From Ideonella sp. MAG2 (GTDB lineage: Bacteria > Pseudomonadota > Gammaproteobacteria > Burkholderiales > Burkholderiaceae_C): a DNA stretch of 64,000 bases. This document shows, piece by piece, positions 37,105-46,833 of this stretch. Made by a program: the position numbers and the translations under genes. The notes below the pieces were generated by a model that saw only the letters and a list, made by a program, of their open reading frames with translations, was not told the DNA's origin and did no database searches. The DNA is taken from contig PTEU01000002.1 in assembly GCA_004359425.1 (NCBI GenBank), forward strand, positions 1,677,410 through 1,741,409. Direction: 5' to 3'. Position 1 is the first letter of the stretch; the number at the start of each line of letters is the position of its first letter.

Positions 37105-39387
37105 TTATTGCTGTTGTTGCTGTTGCTGCTCGCCTTGATCGCCAGCCGCTTCAGCATCACGCGGCGCTTGCTCAGCGCGCTCGCGACGAGGACGGTCACC
37201 GCGGTCGCCACGGCCACCACGATCACCGCGATCGCCACGGTCACCGTACTCACGGCGTGGGCGCTCGCTGCGCTGCTCTTCTTCCATGCCCTCAGGGCGC
37301 TCCAGCAGCGCCTTGAGCGACAACTTGATGCGACCCTTTTCGTCGGTCTCCAAGACCTTGACCTTAACGATCTGACCTTCGGTCAGGAAGTCGGTGACCT
37401 TCTCGACACGCTGGTGAGCGATCTGGCTGATGTGCAGCAGGCCGTCCTTGCCAGGCAGGATGTTGATCAGAGCACCGAAGTCCAAAATCTTGGTGACCGG
37501 GCCTTCATAGACCTTGCCGATTTCAGCTTCTGCGGTGATCTCTTCGATGCGCTTCTTGGCGTAGGCGGCCTTATCGCCATCGGTCGAGGCGATGGTGATG
37601 GTGCCGTCTTCCTCGATGTTGATCTGAGTGCCGGTTTCTTCGGTCAACGCACGGATGGTGGCACCACCCTTGCCGATCACGTCACGGATCTTCTCGGGGT
37701 TGATCTTCATGGTGTAGAGGCGCGGAGCGAACTGCGAGACTTCCGTCTTCGACTCGCCCATGGCTTCCACCATCTTGCCCAAGATGTGCATGCGCGCTTC
37801 CTTGGCCTGAGCCAGTGCGACCTGCATGATCTCTTTAGTAATGCCCTGGATCTTGATGTCCATCTGCAGCGCCGTGATACCTGCTGTTGTACCGGCCACC
37901 TTGAAGTCCATGTCACCCAAGTGATCTTCGTCACCCAAGATGTCGGTCAGCACCGCAAAACGGTTGCCGTCCTTGATCAGACCCATGGCGATACCGGCCA
38001 CGTGCGCCTTCAGGGGCACGCCAGCGTCCATCAAAGCCAAGCAGCCACCGCAAACCGAAGCCATGGACGATGAGCCGTTCGACTCCGTGATCTCAGAGAC
38101 CACGCGCATCGAGTAAGGGAAGTCTTCCTTGTTGGGCAACACGGCGACCAAGGCGCGCTTCGCCAAACGGCCGTGGCCGATCTCGCGGCGCTTGGGCGAG
38201 CCCACGCGGCCGGTTTCGCCCGTGGCGAACGGAGGCATGTTGTAGTGCAGCATGAAGGACTCGCTGAACTCGCCAGACAGCGCGTCGATCTTCTGGGAGT
38301 CACGGTCCGTACCCAAGGTGGCGGCCACCAAGGCCTGGGTTTCACCACGGGTGAACAGTGCAGAGCCGTGAACACGGGGCAGCACGCTGTTGCGGATCTC
38401 GATGGCGCGCACGGTGCGGGTATCGCGGCCGTCGATGCGGGGCTCACCGGCCAAGATCTGGCTGCGCACGATGCGGGCTTCGATCTCAAACAGCAGGCCG
38501 TCCACTTCCACGCCGTCAAAGCTGGCACCTTCAGCGGTCAGCGCGGCTTTGACGCTGGCGTAGGCATCGCGGCAGGCTTGGGTGCGAGCCTGCTTGGAGC
38601 GGATTTGGTAGGCCGCGCGCAGAGCGGGCTCAGCCAAGGCCGTGACCTTGGCGATGAAGGGCTCGTCCTTGGCAGGAGCTTGCCAGTTCCAAGCCGGCTT
38701 GCCGGCGTCGCGCACCAACTCATGAATGGCGTTGATCGCGATCTTGCCTTGGTCGTGGCCGTAAACCACGGCACCCAGCATGACTTCTTCAGACAACTGG
38801 TTGGCTTCAGATTCCACCATCAGCACGGCGGCCTCGGTGCCAGCGACCACCAGGTCCATCTGCGAGTCGGCCAACTGGGTCTTGCCCGGGTTCAGCACGT
38901 ACTCGCCGTTGATGTAGGCCACGCGGGCGGCGCCAATGGGGCCGTTGAACGGGATGCCCGACACCGACAGCGCGGCGCTGGTGGCGATCATGGCGGCGAT
39001 GTCGGCCTGGACTTCAGGGTTCAAGCTCAGCACATGCACGACGACCTGCACTTCATTGAAGAAGCCCTCGGGGAACAGCGGGCGGATCGGGCGGTCGATC
39101 AGGCGGCTGGTCAGGGTCTCCAGCTCGCTGGGGCGGCCTTCGCGCTTGAAGAAGCTGCCAGGGATCTTGCCGGCGGCGTAGGTCTTCTCGATGTAGTCGA
39201 CGGTCAGCGGGAAGAAGTCTTGGCCAGCTTTGGCGTCAGACTTGGCGACCACGGTGGCCAGGACCACGGTGTCTTCGATATTGACCAGCACGGCGCCGGT
39301 CGATTGGCGAGCGATCTCGCCAGTTTCCATGGTGACCTGATGGGGGCCCCATTGGAAGGTCTTGGTGACTTTGTTGAACATGCTCAT
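37105..39387 (-). CDS. pnp: Polyribonucleotide nucleotidyltransferase (PNPase)
   Basis: A phosphorolytic 3'-5' exoribonuclease (760 residues) with two RNase PH domains (first about 10-230, second about 315-540; catalytic region [14 protein letters not shown], then [15 protein letters not shown]). A KH domain follows (about 553-615, [17 protein letters not shown]) and then an S1 domain (about 620-690). The tail after the S1 domain is unusual: Arg/Asp/Gly repeats ([19 protein letters not shown]) followed by seven glutamines at the end. The start may be ATG 39387 or 39381. A leader hairpin at 39463-39499 could be an autoregulatory site. Confidence 0.97.
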   Translation of the reverse strand: MSMFNKVTKTFQWGPHQVTMETGEIARQSTGAVLVNIEDTVVLATVVAKSDAKAGQDFFPLTVDYIEKTYAAGKIPGSFFKREGRPSELETLTSRLIDRPIRPLFPEGFFNEVQVVVHVLSLNPEVQADIAAMIATSAALSVSGIPFNGPIGAARVAYINGEYVLNPGKTQLADSQMDLVVAGTEAAVLMVESEANQLSEEVMLGAVVYGHDQGKIAINAIHELVRDAGKPAWNWQAPAKDEPFIAKVTALAEPALRAAYQIRSKQARTQACRDAYASVKAALTAEGASFDGVEVDGLLFEIEARIVRSQILAGEPRIDGRDTRTVRAIEIRNSVLPRVHGSALFTRGETQALVAATLGTDRDSQKIDALSGEFSESFMLHYNMPPFATGETGRVGSPKRREIGHGRLAKRALVAVLPNKEDFPYSMRVVSEITESNGSSSMASVCGGCLALMDAGVPLKAHVAGIAMGLIKDGNRFAVLTDILGDEDHLGDMDFKVAGTTAGITALQMDIKIQGITKEIMQVALAQAKEARMHILGKMVEAMGESKTEVSQFAPRLYTMKINPEKIRDVIGKGGATIRALTEETGTQINIEEDGTITIASTDGDKAAYAKKRIEEITAEAEIGKVYEGPVTKILDFGALINILPGKDGLLHISQIAHQRVEKVTDFLTEGQIVKVKVLETDEKGRIKLSLKALLERPEGMEEEQRSERPRREYGDRGDRGDRGGRGDRGDRPRRERAEQAPRDAEAAGDQGEQQQQQQQ

Positions 39388-39462
39388 AGATCACTTTCGG
39401 TGAAGAAGACGCGCGACAGCGGTGGCGTCACAACCGGGATCAGAAAGCTGCGGGCGGGATGC

Positions 39463-39499
39463 CATTCCAGAGAATCAAGCGACTCGATTCTTTGGAATG
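39463..39499 (-). promoter_or_regulatory. Stem-loop in the pnp leader
   Basis: Arms CATTCCAGAGAATC (39463-39476) and GATTCTTTGGAATG (39486-39499) pair at 13 of 14 positions around a 9-nt loop, about 75 nt upstream of the pnp start. Enterobacterial pnp mRNAs carry an RNase III-cleaved leader hairpin through which PNPase represses itself. A similar role here is an inference from position and stem length. Confidence 0.45.
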
Positions 39500-39548
39500 A
39501 CACAGCAATGCCCCGTGGCCGTCTGCTCCTAAAGCAAGGAAGAAAAAC

Positions 39549-39588
39549 AAAGAGCCTGTACTGGCGAATCCTCCAGACAGGCTCTTTT
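39549..39588 (-). terminator. Intrinsic terminator after rpsO
   Basis: AAAGAGCCTGT (39549-39559) and ACAGGCTCTTT (39577-39587) form a perfect 11-bp stem with a 17-nt loop. On the minus strand the stem is followed by TTTGTTTTTCTT. It lies 15 bp past the rpsO stop and before pnp, so it should end or attenuate rpsO transcripts and limit read-through into pnp. Confidence 0.85.
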
Positions 39589-39602
39589 CCATGCGCGCAA
39601 AA

Positions 39603-39872
39603 TTACTTGCGCAGACCCAATTTTTGGATCAAAGCGGTGTAGCGATCAGCATCTTTACCCTTGAGGTAGGACAGCAAACGCTTACGCTGGTTAACCATCT
39701 TCAGCAGACCGCGACGACCGTGGTGGTCCTTGAGGTGCAGCTTGAAGTGGGGGGTCAGCTCGTTGATGCGAGCGGTCAGCAGAGCCACTTGGACTTCGGG
39801 CGAACCCGTGTCAGCAGCACCGCGGGCGTGGGCCTGGACAATCTCGGCCTTCTTGCTTGTAGCCATGGTCAT
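39603..39872 (-). CDS. rpsO: 30S ribosomal protein S15
   Basis: An 89-residue primary 16S rRNA-binding protein of the small subunit. The sequence [20 protein letters not shown], then [21 protein letters not shown], is unmistakable, and the C-terminus ends [11 protein letters not shown] 39872 has AAGGAA seven bases upstream, so it is preferred over ATG 39866 two codons later. rpsO-pnp order is conserved in proteobacteria. Confidence 0.97.
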   Translation of the reverse strand: MTMATSKKAEIVQAHARGAADTGSPEVQVALLTARINELTPHFKLHLKDHHGRRGLLKMVNQRKRLLSYLKGKDADRYTALIQKLGLRK

Positions 39873-40329
39873 GGCGATTTCCTTTATAAATCGGTCCCCG
39901 CCGCCAATTGACTGAGCTGCGGTTTCCTGTCTGGACTTGCGATCACGGGTGAAACCGACCCATGTCGTGCTTGCGTTGCCCTTGATTTTCTGCATCTCTC
40001 GCAAAAGGGATGCGAAGCTTCAAGGACAAAACCGTCGGATTCTAACCCAAAGCATGGCTCACCCGAATAGCTCAGCTAAGCCCATTCTCGGGGATTCATG
40101 AAGCGATAGCCGTCCCTGGTCCCCGAGGGAAGCTCTGCACAAATCAGGCCGGTCCGGGCTAGCGCGGCCTCGCCCCGATTTATGCAGAGCTTCCCTAGGG
40201 CGCGGGGGTTCAGGTAGTTTCCCCGGGGGTCGCCACAGCCTAGGCGATCTACAGTTGCACACTTCAGCATCAGCGCTGGCTTTGACCCGCCTTCGCAGAC
40301 CCGATAAACCTCCTTCACTGAGCCACATC
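39873..40329. other. 457-bp intergenic region between rpsO and the metalloprotease
   Basis: It holds the rpsO leader (39873-40038) with a possible minus-strand -10 (TAGAAT, complement of 40039-40044). A 71-bp nested inverted repeat (40126-40196) follows. A weak plus-strand promoter candidate for the protease comes next (TTGACC at 40282, GATAAA at 40303, 15-bp spacing). No convincing coding sequence was found on either strand; the small frames here carry no recognisable domain. Confidence 0.6.
40126..40196. repeat. 71-bp nested inverted repeat, possible MITE or insertion-sequence relic
   Basis: The outer arms AGGGAAGCTCTGCACAAATC (40126-40145) and 40177-40196 are complementary at 19 of 20 positions. 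Inside them AGGCCG (40146-40151) pairs with CGGCCT (40165-40170). The outer arms resemble the terminal repeats of IS5-like elements, and the unit has no coding room, as in a MITE or a solo end pair. I see no clear target-site duplication. Confidence 0.65.
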
Positions 40330-41232
40330 ATGAAATTTCTGTCCAGCAAGCTTTGCGTCGTCATGGCCGCCGTCGCGACCCTCGCCGCCTCCGGCACCGC
40401 CTTCGCCGCCAAGGATGACGTTCTGAGTCATCGTTGCTATACCGTCGCCCCAGAAGCTGCCGAGCGCGCCGCCATTGATGAGCGCCTCAGCGCATTCCGC
40501 AATATGCGCAAAGCTCGCGGTGTCGAAGTGCAGCGCGCCGTCGGTTCTGTGACCATTCCTGTCTGGTTCCATGTGATCCGCAAAGGCACCGGCATTTCAA
40601 ACGGCGATGTCCCTCAGTCGCAGATCGACGACCAAATTGCCGTGCTCAATGCCGCCTATTCGAGCACCCCATTTGTCTTCCAGTTGGCGGGCGTTGATCG
40701 CACCACCAATTCCACCTGGTACAAGATGAGCCCGGGCTCCTCGGCTGAGAAAAAAGCCAAGGCAGCCCTGCGCAAGGGCGGCCCGGAAACCCTGAATTTG
40801 TATTCGGCCAACCCTGGATTGGGCTTGCTGGGCTGGGCCACCTTCCCAAGCAGCTATGCCAGCTCACCCAAGCAAGACGGGGTTGTGGTGAAGTTCTCCA
40901 GCGTTCCTGGCGGCACCGCAGCGCCCTACAACGAGGGCGACACGGGCACCCACGAAGTGGGCCATTGGTTGGGCCTGTATCACACCTTCCAGGGTGGCTG
41001 CGCCAACCCAGGCGATTCGGTGGCTGACACGCCCGCCGAAGCTTCTTCAGCCTATGGTTGCCCCGTGGGTCGCGACACCTGCACGAGCGCCGCTGGTCTG
41101 GACCCCATCACCAACTTCATGGATTACACCGACGACAGCTGCATGAACCAGTTCACGGCGGGACAGGTGCTGCGCATGGACCAAATGCACCAGCAATACC
41201 GCACCGTGTCACAGCCGTTGGCCAGCCGCTAA
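40330..41232 (+). CDS. Secreted zinc metalloprotease, M43 (pappalysin/cytophagalysin-like)
   Basis: A 300-residue exported protease. The Sec signal peptide covers about residues 1-25 (cleavage near AFA-AKDD). The catalytic zinc motif is [11 protein letters not shown] with His208, Glu209, His212 and His218, and the metzincin Met-turn lies near Met264 in [15 protein letters not shown]. Cysteines in [16 protein letters not shown] and DTCTS fit the disulfides of the family. A pro-region of roughly 60 residues may precede the protease fold, since catalytic similarity begins near [13 protein letters not shown]. It is a single gene followed by its own terminator. The substrate is unknown. Confidence 0.9.
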   Translation: MKFLSSKLCVVMAAVATLAASGTAFAAKDDVLSHRCYTVAPEAAERAAIDERLSAFRNMRKARGVEVQRAVGSVTIPVWFHVIRKGTGISNGDVPQSQIDDQIAVLNAAYSSTPFVFQLAGVDRTTNSTWYKMSPGSSAEKKAKAALRKGGPETLNLYSANPGLGLLGWATFPSSYASSPKQDGVVVKFSSVPGGTAAPYNEGDTGTHEVGHWLGLYHTFQGGCANPGDSVADTPAEASSAYGCPVGRDTCTSAAGLDPITNFMDYTDDSCMNQFTAGQVLRMDQMHQQYRTVSQPLASR

Positions 41233-41253
41233 GCGCTCAAGGCCCTCTGCACA

Positions 41254-41285
41254 AGCCGCCCGGCCCTCAAGCCCGGCGGCTTTTT
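41254..41285 (+). terminator. Intrinsic terminator of the metalloprotease gene
   Basis: AGCCGCC(C)GG and CCGGCGGCT pair with one bulged C around a short loop and are followed by TTTTT. The hairpin begins 22 bp after the stop codon. Confidence 0.85.
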
Positions 41286-41289
41286 CATG

Positions 41290-42582
41290 TCAGCGCGCTG
41301 GTCGGCTCATGCTGCAACGGCTGGCCATGCTCAGTTCCGTGGGTTCAAAACGCCTGACTGTGCGAAAGCCAAAGCCTGAACCCTCCACGTCGAAATTCAC
41401 ACCATCTCGCCCGGCCTTGTCCATGACACTGACATAGAGCGGTTGCTGAAGCTGATGGTCCTCCTTGCGCATGAGGCCGGTATGAATACCCCCTAGTGCG
41501 CGCCCGTCGTAGCTCATGCCTTCCAATGCTCGGGCCACGGCCAGCGCCTCGGTGCTCTTGGCTTTTTCCATCGCGGCCACCACCATCTCTATCGCTGTCT
41601 GCATGCGCGCATGGAGATAGTCCTCTTTAGGGTCCGGGAAGCGTTGGCGGAATTGCCGCACAAACGCGTCTGAGGCCTTTCCGCCCACATTGGTGTGCCA
41701 CTCCGCCACCGCCAGTACCGAACCCACACCGGCCTCGCCGATAGCCGCTGGTACGCCCAGTGCGTTACCGTAGAACGTATAGAACTTCACCGCTAGGCCG
41801 AGATCGCGCACTGCCTTGACCAGCAAGGTCAAGTCATTGCCCCAGTTTCCCGTCACCACGGCCTGTGCACCACTGGCTCGAATCTTGTTGGCATAAGGCA
41901 GAAAGTCTTTGACCCGTCCCATGGGATGCAACTCCTCACCCACGATCTCGATGTCCGGCCGCTTGGCCGCCACCATCAGGCGGGCCTGCTTGACCACATG
42001 CTGGCCGAAGCTGTAGTCCTGCCCAATGAGGTAGACCTTTTTCGTTCGGGTGTCGCCCTTCATCACCTCCGTGAGGGCGGCCAAACGCATGTCTGCATGG
42101 GCGTCGAACCTAAAGTGCCAAAAGCTACAGCGCTCATTGGTGAGTGCAGGCTCAACCGCTGAGTAATTGACAAACAGCGCGCGCCGCAAAGGTTCACGTT
42201 CGTTGTGTTTGTTCAGCGCGTCGATCAAGGCTCCCGCAATGGCCGAGCTATTGCCCTGCAAGATCACCGAGATGCGCTCATCGATGGCCCCTTTGAGTTG
42301 GGCCAAGGCCTCGTCCGTGTTGCCCTTGCTGTCAAAACGCACCAGACTCAAAGGCCGGTTACCACCGGGCAAGCGCACCCCCCCCCTGGCATTCACACGC
42401 TCCGTGGCCCATAGCAAGTTGCGCCACACGGCCTCTCCCGCATTGGCAAACGGGCCGGACAGGCCCTCGACCAGTGCCAGCCGAATGGGTTCTGCACTGC
42501 CGGGCTTGGCAACGCTGGGCAGGCCTAATCCCGCCGCCACGGCCGCTAAACACGTACGACGAGTGAGTGAACGCGATGTCAT
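41290..42582 (-). CDS. ABC-type branched-chain amino acid-like substrate-binding protein
   Basis: A periplasmic-binding protein of the Leu/Ile/Val (type I, LivJ-like) family, 430 residues. The N-terminus has a twin-arginine-like signal (LTRRTCLAAVAAGLGLPSVA). The mature part shows IRLALVEGLSGPFANAGEAV, YLIGQDYSFGQHV and the two-lobe pattern of the family. No permease or ATPase gene is adjacent, so it may serve a distant transporter or a non-transport sensory role. The ligand is unknown. It is separated from tsaD by a strong terminator. Confidence 0.85.
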   Translation of the reverse strand: MTSRSLTRRTCLAAVAAGLGLPSVAKPGSAEPIRLALVEGLSGPFANAGEAVWRNLLWATERVNARGGVRLPGGNRPLSLVRFDSKGNTDEALAQLKGAIDERISVILQGNSSAIAGALIDALNKHNEREPLRRALFVNYSAVEPALTNERCSFWHFRFDAHADMRLAALTEVMKGDTRTKKVYLIGQDYSFGQHVVKQARLMVAAKRPDIEIVGEELHPMGRVKDFLPYANKIRASGAQAVVTGNWGNDLTLLVKAVRDLGLAVKFYTFYGNALGVPAAIGEAGVGSVLAVAEWHTNVGGKASDAFVRQFRQRFPDPKEDYLHARMQTAIEMVVAAMEKAKSTEALAVARALEGMSYDGRALGGIHTGLMRKEDHQLQQPLYVSVMDKAGRDGVNFDVEGSGFGFRTVRRFEPTELSMASRCSMSRPAR

Positions 42583-42595
42583 GACGCAAACATTC

Positions 42596-42627
42596 CTAAA
42601 GAAAAATGCCGCTGAAGCTTCAGCGGC
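42596..42627 (-). terminator. Intrinsic terminator of tsaD
   Basis: The perfect 20-bp palindrome GCCGCTGAAGCTTCAGCGGC (42608-42627) lies 24 bp past the tsaD stop. On the minus strand it is followed by ATTTTTCTTT, giving a classical stem plus T-run. Confidence 0.88.
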
Positions 42628-42651
42628 ACAAACAAGCCCTATTTTAAGAGT

Positions 42652-43713
42652 TCAGGCCAGGGTGCAGCCTGCGCCCACAGCCACCAGCTCATGCACTGGC
42701 CAGCGCGGCTTCACGTCAAAGCTGTAATCGCTGCGGGGCGTGCTAACGCCTGCATCGAGGCGCATTGCTGCGGCCATGGCGATCATGGCACCGTTGTCGG
42801 TACACAGTGCCAACTCAGGGTAGTGAACTCGCCAGCCCCGCTTCAGCGCAGCCGCATCCAATTGCCGACGCAACTCGGCATTTGCCCCTACACCACCGGC
42901 CACCACCAGTCGAGACAGTCCCGCCGCCTTGACCGCACGAACTGCCTTGGTCACCAAGACTTCGACGATGGCCGCCTGGGTGCTGGCGGCCAGGTCGGCC
43001 CGCTGTTGCTCGGTCGGTACATCTCCTAAAGATCTCAGCGTCGTCATCACCGCCGTCTTCAGGCCTGCAAAGGAGAAATCCGAATGGCGTTGATGCAGCA
43101 GGGGCCGGGGCAATGCAAAAGCTTGCGGATGACCTTGCGTGGCCAAGCGGGCCAGGGCTGGCCCACCGGGGTAGCCCAAACCCAGCAATTTGGCAGACTT
43201 GTCAAAGGCTTCGCCCGCGGCATCGTCAATCGTCTCACCTAAGAGCGTGTAGCGCCCTACCCCATCCACCTGCATGAGCTGGGTGTGACCACCCGACACC
43301 AACAGGGCGACGAATGGAAAGCTCGGCGGATCGTTGGACAAAAAGGGTGACAACAAATGACCCTCAAGGTGGTGAACACCTAAAGTCGGCTTGCCCAGTG
43401 CAGCGGCCAAGGCGCACGCCGCACCCGCCCCCACCAGCAGGGCCCCCGCGAGACCAGGCCCTCGCGTAAAGGCCACCACGTCGACAGCCGATAGTTCAAG
43501 CCCAGCTTGGTGGAGCGCTTCTCTCGCCAAGGGAATCACCCGCCGGATATGGTCTCGCGACGCCAACTCGGGCACCACACCGCCATAGGCTTCGTGCATC
43601 TTGACTTGGCTGTAGAGCGCATCGCCCAGCAAGCGCGGTAAGGCAGGTGCCTGGCACGCCACCACCGCCACACCGGTCTCGTCGCACGAGGATTCGATCC
43701 CCAAAACAATCAT
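42652..43713 (-). CDS. tsaD: tRNA N6-adenosine threonylcarbamoyltransferase
   Basis: It transfers threonylcarbamoyl to A37 of ANN-decoding tRNAs with TsaB and TsaE (353 residues). It belongs to the ASKHA fold. The N-terminus is [18 protein letters not shown], the metal-binding motif is [14 protein letters not shown], then SGGHTQLM and the C-terminal nucleotide-binding [10 protein letters not shown]. Complete. Confidence 0.97.
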   Translation of the reverse strand: MIVLGIESSCDETGVAVVACQAPALPRLLGDALYSQVKMHEAYGGVVPELASRDHIRRVIPLAREALHQAGLELSAVDVVAFTRGPGLAGALLVGAGAACALAAALGKPTLGVHHLEGHLLSPFLSNDPPSFPFVALLVSGGHTQLMQVDGVGRYTLLGETIDDAAGEAFDKSAKLLGLGYPGGPALARLATQGHPQAFALPRPLLHQRHSDFSFAGLKTAVMTTLRSLGDVPTEQQRADLAASTQAAIVEVLVTKAVRAVKAAGLSRLVVAGGVGANAELRRQLDAAALKRGWRVHYPELALCTDNGAMIAMAAAMRLDAGVSTPRSDYSFDVKPRWPVHELVAVGAGCTLA

Positions 43714-43815
43714 TCAGCCTCTCCTGGGGCAAATCAACACAGTACACAACGCTTTGGAACAAATGGTCACGATCAAACCGAGCATCTAGAAGCGTTTTCC
43801 GCCCTGCGTGAGGAT

Positions 43816-44160
43816 ATGCTCTCGGCCGCGAAGTCCCACAGAGCACTTCGCCCAATCGTCGAAACCCTTGGGATCGCTGGGACCATGAATGAGTTTAAGT
43901 TGACGGCTTGGCCGGACCTGCCTACGGCGTTTCGCCACATCGGGTACCGGCGCATGCTCAGTGATCTCTCCCAGCGCCACATCACCGAAGCCGAATTGGT
44001 GCGCGGCAGCGGCCTGTCACGCCATGAAGTGCGCGCCTTGCTGAGCTTTCTCAAAGACAAGCATCTGCTCGACACCCGCCCCTGCCAACGCGCCGAGACC
44101 CGTTGGCCGCGCCCTGCGCTGGCGCGCCTGCGCCAGTGGTGGCGCGTGGTCAGAGCCTGA
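43816..44160 (+). CDS. Conserved hypothetical protein, possible winged-helix fold
   Basis: A 114-residue basic protein of unknown function. The core EFKLTAWPDLPTAFRHIGYR, then RRMLSDLSQRHITEAELVRG and SGLSRHEVRALLSFLKDKHLL, reads like a small helix-turn-helix or winged helix. The C-terminus is Arg/Trp-rich. The open frame continues upstream of ATG 43816 (to about 43740) without another ATG or GTG start, and that stretch looks protein-like (HDQTEHLEAFSALRED). The start may therefore be non-standard, or the 5' end may be lost. Confidence 0.55.
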   Translation: MLSAAKSHRALRPIVETLGIAGTMNEFKLTAWPDLPTAFRHIGYRRMLSDLSQRHITEAELVRGSGLSRHEVRALLSFLKDKHLLDTRPCQRAETRWPRPALARLRQWWRVVRA

Positions 44161-44171
44161 GCACCCCATGC

Positions 44172-44510
44172 TCAGTGCCGCTCCCGCGCGTGGTTGATGG
44201 TGTAGCGCGGAATCTCAATCAACACATCTGCATCGCTCAAGATCGCCTGACAGGCGAGACGCGAGGTCGGGGTCAAACCCCAGGCCTTGTCTAAGAGATC
44301 TTCCTCGATCTCATCAATCTCCCCAAGAGAATCTAAGCCCTGCTTGACCACCACATGGCAGGTGGTGCAAGCACAGCTCATCTCGCAAGCGTGTTCCAGC
44401 GCAATGCCGTTCTCTACCAAGGCTTCGCAAATCGATGTGCCTGCGGGCGCGTCAATCTCGTCGCCCTGGGGGCACAGGTCAACATGGGGCATTATCCTGA
44501 TCACAGGCAT
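44172..44510 (-). CDS. fdx: ISC-system 2Fe-2S ferredoxin
   Basis: An adrenodoxin-type ferredoxin (112 residues) that supplies electrons for Fe-S assembly on IscU. The cluster ligands are in CEMSCACTTCHVVV (C-X5-C-X2-C) and the fourth Cys is in RLACQAI. I start at MPVIRIMPHVDLCPQG (44510). It is the last gene of the isc operon, 20 bp after the damaged hscA. Confidence 0.96.
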   Translation of the reverse strand: MPVIRIMPHVDLCPQGDEIDAPAGTSICEALVENGIALEHACEMSCACTTCHVVVKQGLDSLGEIDEIEEDLLDKAWGLTPTSRLACQAILSDADVLIEIPRYTINHARERH

Positions 44511-44530
44511 GGGATCAACCTTTACAGGGG

Positions 44531-45519
44531 TCAAAGGGCATCTAGGCGACGCCCGGTCAGCGCGGCTTGTATGCCTCGGTTCATGCGTGCGGCGGCAAAA
44601 GACTCTGTGCCTTTAGCCAATGCCTCGACCGCATCACTAATCGATTGGGCCCCATTCAGGCCCTGGGCTTGGGCTGAGGTGTGGCTCAGGGCCTGAAGCA
44701 AAGCTTCTATCTCGGCTCGCTCCGTCTCACTGAGCAAGTCACCATCGGCCGCCAGTGCCGCCCGGGTCGCCAGGCCCATGCGCTCGGCCTCCACGGCCGC
44801 CTCTCTCAAGGCCCGGGTTTGCATGTCTTCTTCGGCGCTGCTAAAGCCTTCTTTGAGCATGCGCGCAATGTCGTCATCAGCCAAACCATAGCTGGGCTTG
44901 ACCTGCACCGCAGCCTCAACGCCCGAGGTCAGTTCTTTGGCGCTGACGCTGAGCAGGCCGTCGGCATCCACCTGGAAGGTCACGCGGATGCGCGCGGCAC
45001 CCGCCACCATGGGCGGGATGCCGCGAAGCTCAAATCTTGCCAAGGATCTGCAATCACTGATCAGCTCGCGCTCGCCCTGCACCACATGCACGGCCATCGC
45101 CGTCTGGCCGTCTTTGAAGGTGGTGAAATCTTGTGCCTTGGCCACCGGAATGGTGGTATTGCGCTCGATGACTCGCTCGACCAGCCCCCCCATGGTTTCC
45201 AGGCCCAGCGAGAGCGGTATCACGTCCAGCAGCAACAGCTCACCATCGCTGGCATTGCCTGCAAGCGCATTGGCTTGGATGGCCGCTCCGATGGCCACCA
45301 CCTCATCCGGGTTGACATTGGTCAGAGGCTCACGCCCGAAGAACTGCCCCATACCGAGGGCAACATCAAGCGGCCCTGTGCGTCGGGCAGACACTCCGCA
45401 ACCCCGTGTCGCAAAGAGGCCACCAAGGAGTTGGTGGTGCCCAAGTCAATGCCCACGGCAATGCGCCGCTGATGGGGGTCCGGTGCCTGACCGGGTTCAG
45501 ATATTTGCAGCAAAGCCAT
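44531..45519 (-). pseudogene. hscA: hscA with a large internal deletion and frameshift
   Basis: HscA is the Hsp70 that works with HscB to release clusters from IscU; relatives are about 620 residues. Here the first ~58 residues ([20 protein letters not shown] ... GRLMLPSV) run until about 45355, then the sequence jumps to [20 protein letters not shown] in a different frame. The missing stretch is about 300 residues, most of the nucleotide-binding domain. The frame shift leaves the N-terminal piece ending at TGA 45322. The substrate-binding half (to 44531, with [18 protein letters not shown]) is open. The minus-strand order iscR-S-U-A-hscB-hscA-fdx is otherwise complete. Confidence 0.9.
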
Positions 45520-45525
45520 GGGGCG

Positions 45526-46044
45526 TCAGGTCTCAAAAGTTTCGAGCCGACGCCCGAGGTCGATCCGAAAACGGTTCACAAACATCAAGGCGCGCACCTG
45601 CTGAGCCGCTGCCTGGGCATCGTCCTGCTCATCCAGCAAGCGGCCAAGCTCTTGCATGAGCTGCCGCTCCGCCGCGCTGACGGTGTCGTCCAAGGCCTCC
45701 AGCTCGCTCTGGCTAGTGGCCTCGTCCAGTGCTTCGCGCCATGCCATTTGCTGCATCAAGAATGATGCCGGCATGGCCGTGTTGCTCTCGGCATTGAGGC
45801 TGGCACCGCGCAGCTCACACAGGTATTGAGCCCGAGTCAGTGGGTCGCGCAGACGCTGGAAGGCCTCGTTCACGCGCACCGCCCATTGCATCGCCACACG
45901 CTGGGCCGCCTTGCCCTGGCTGGCGAAACGGTCGGGGTGTACCTGCGCTTGCAGCGCCCGCCATTGCTGCTCAAGCGCAGGCCGATCTAAAGCAAACTGC
46001 TGGGGCAAGCCCAGCAGCGTGAAGTCATCATCTTGCAGGTTCAT
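45526..46044 (-). CDS. hscB: Fe-S assembly J-type co-chaperone HscB
   Basis: A DnaJ-like co-chaperone (172 residues) that binds IscU and stimulates HscA ATPase. The J domain covers about 5-75, with the invariant HPD in QVHPDRFASQ. The C-terminal three-helix domain contains FLMQQMAWREALDEA. It is intact although its partner hscA, 6 bp downstream, is broken. Confidence 0.95.
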   Translation of the reverse strand: MNLQDDDFTLLGLPQQFALDRPALEQQWRALQAQVHPDRFASQGKAAQRVAMQWAVRVNEAFQRLRDPLTRAQYLCELRGASLNAESNTAMPASFLMQQMAWREALDEATSQSELEALDDTVSAAERQLMQELGRLLDEQDDAQAAAQQVRALMFVNRFRIDLGRRLETFET

Positions 46045-46093
46045 GAGGGCCAGCGCTCTGGGGGCCTGCAGCCAGGCTCAACCGCATTGGTCG

Positions 46094-46417
46094 TCATACG
46101 CGGAAGGACTCGCCACAGCCGCAGCGATCTTTCTCGCGCGGGTTGTGGAACTTGAAACCTTCGTTCAGCCCCTCGCGCACAAAGTCCAACTCTGTGCCGT
46201 CCAGGTAAGGCAGGCTCTTGGGGTCGATGAGCACCTTGACACCGTGGCCTTCAAAGACCACGTCGTCTGGCGTGACATCGTCGGCGTATTCCAGCTTGTA
46301 GGCGAGGCCGGAGCAGCCGGTGGTCTTCACGCCCAAACGCACGCCTACGCCTTTGCCGCGGCGCGCCAAATAACGCGTCACATGCCGCGCTGCTGCTTCA
46401 GTCAAGGTCACTGCCAT
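46094..46417 (-). CDS. iscA: Iron-sulfur assembly protein IscA
   Basis: An A-type carrier (107 residues) that delivers Fe-S clusters. The three Cys ligands are visible in [14 protein letters not shown] and in the C-terminal CGCGESF. Located between iscU and hscB, 5 bp after iscU. Confidence 0.96.
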   Translation of the reverse strand: MAVTLTEAAARHVTRYLARRGKGVGVRLGVKTTGCSGLAYKLEYADDVTPDDVVFEGHGVKVLIDPKSLPYLDGTELDFVREGLNEGFKFHNPREKDRCGCGESFRV

Positions 46418-46422
46418 GGTGT

Positions 46423-46818
46423 TCAGCTCGCTTGGGTCTGATGCCGAGACTTGTAGTCATCCACCGCCGCCTTGATCGCATCTTCAGCCAAGATCGAGCA
46501 GTGGATCTTGACCGGCGGCAGGGCCAATTCTTCAGCGATCTGGGTGTTTTTGATCTCCAGCGCTTGGTCGAGCGCCTTGCCCTTGACCCACTCCGTCACC
46601 AAAGAGCTGGAGGCGATGGCCGAGCCACAGCCATAGGTTTTGAAACGGGCATCTTCAATCAAACCAGTGGCGGGGTTGACCTTGATTTGCAGCTTCATCA
46701 CATCGCCGCAGGCCGGTGCGCCCACCATGCCGGTACCCACGTCGTCATCGCCTTTGTCAAAGCCGCCCACATTGCGGGGGTTCTCGTAGTGATCAATGAC
46801 TTTGTCGCTGTATGCCAT
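46423..46818 (-). CDS. iscU: Fe-S cluster scaffold IscU
   Basis: The scaffold on which clusters are built (131 residues). The three ligand Cys are in [23 protein letters not shown] and [11 protein letters not shown]. The HscA-recognition motif LPPVK is intact, just before the third Cys. It lies 15 bp after iscS. Confidence 0.97.
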   Translation of the reverse strand: MAYSDKVIDHYENPRNVGGFDKGDDDVGTGMVGAPACGDVMKLQIKVNPATGLIEDARFKTYGCGSAIASSSLVTEWVKGKALDQALEIKNTQIAEELALPPVKIHCSILAEDAIKAAVDDYKSRHQTQAS

Positions 46819-46833
46819 GTCTGTACTCCTGAA

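Noticed and set aside
36952-38073. Long plus-strand frame opposite pnp and the quinone oxidoreductase
   Set aside because: It is antisense to pnp with no recognisable domain; composition follows the reverse complement of pnp codons.
40059-40412. Small minus-strand frames over the palindrome upstream of the metalloprotease
   Set aside because: They lack domains and ribosome-binding sites and coincide with the inverted repeat; probably non-coding.
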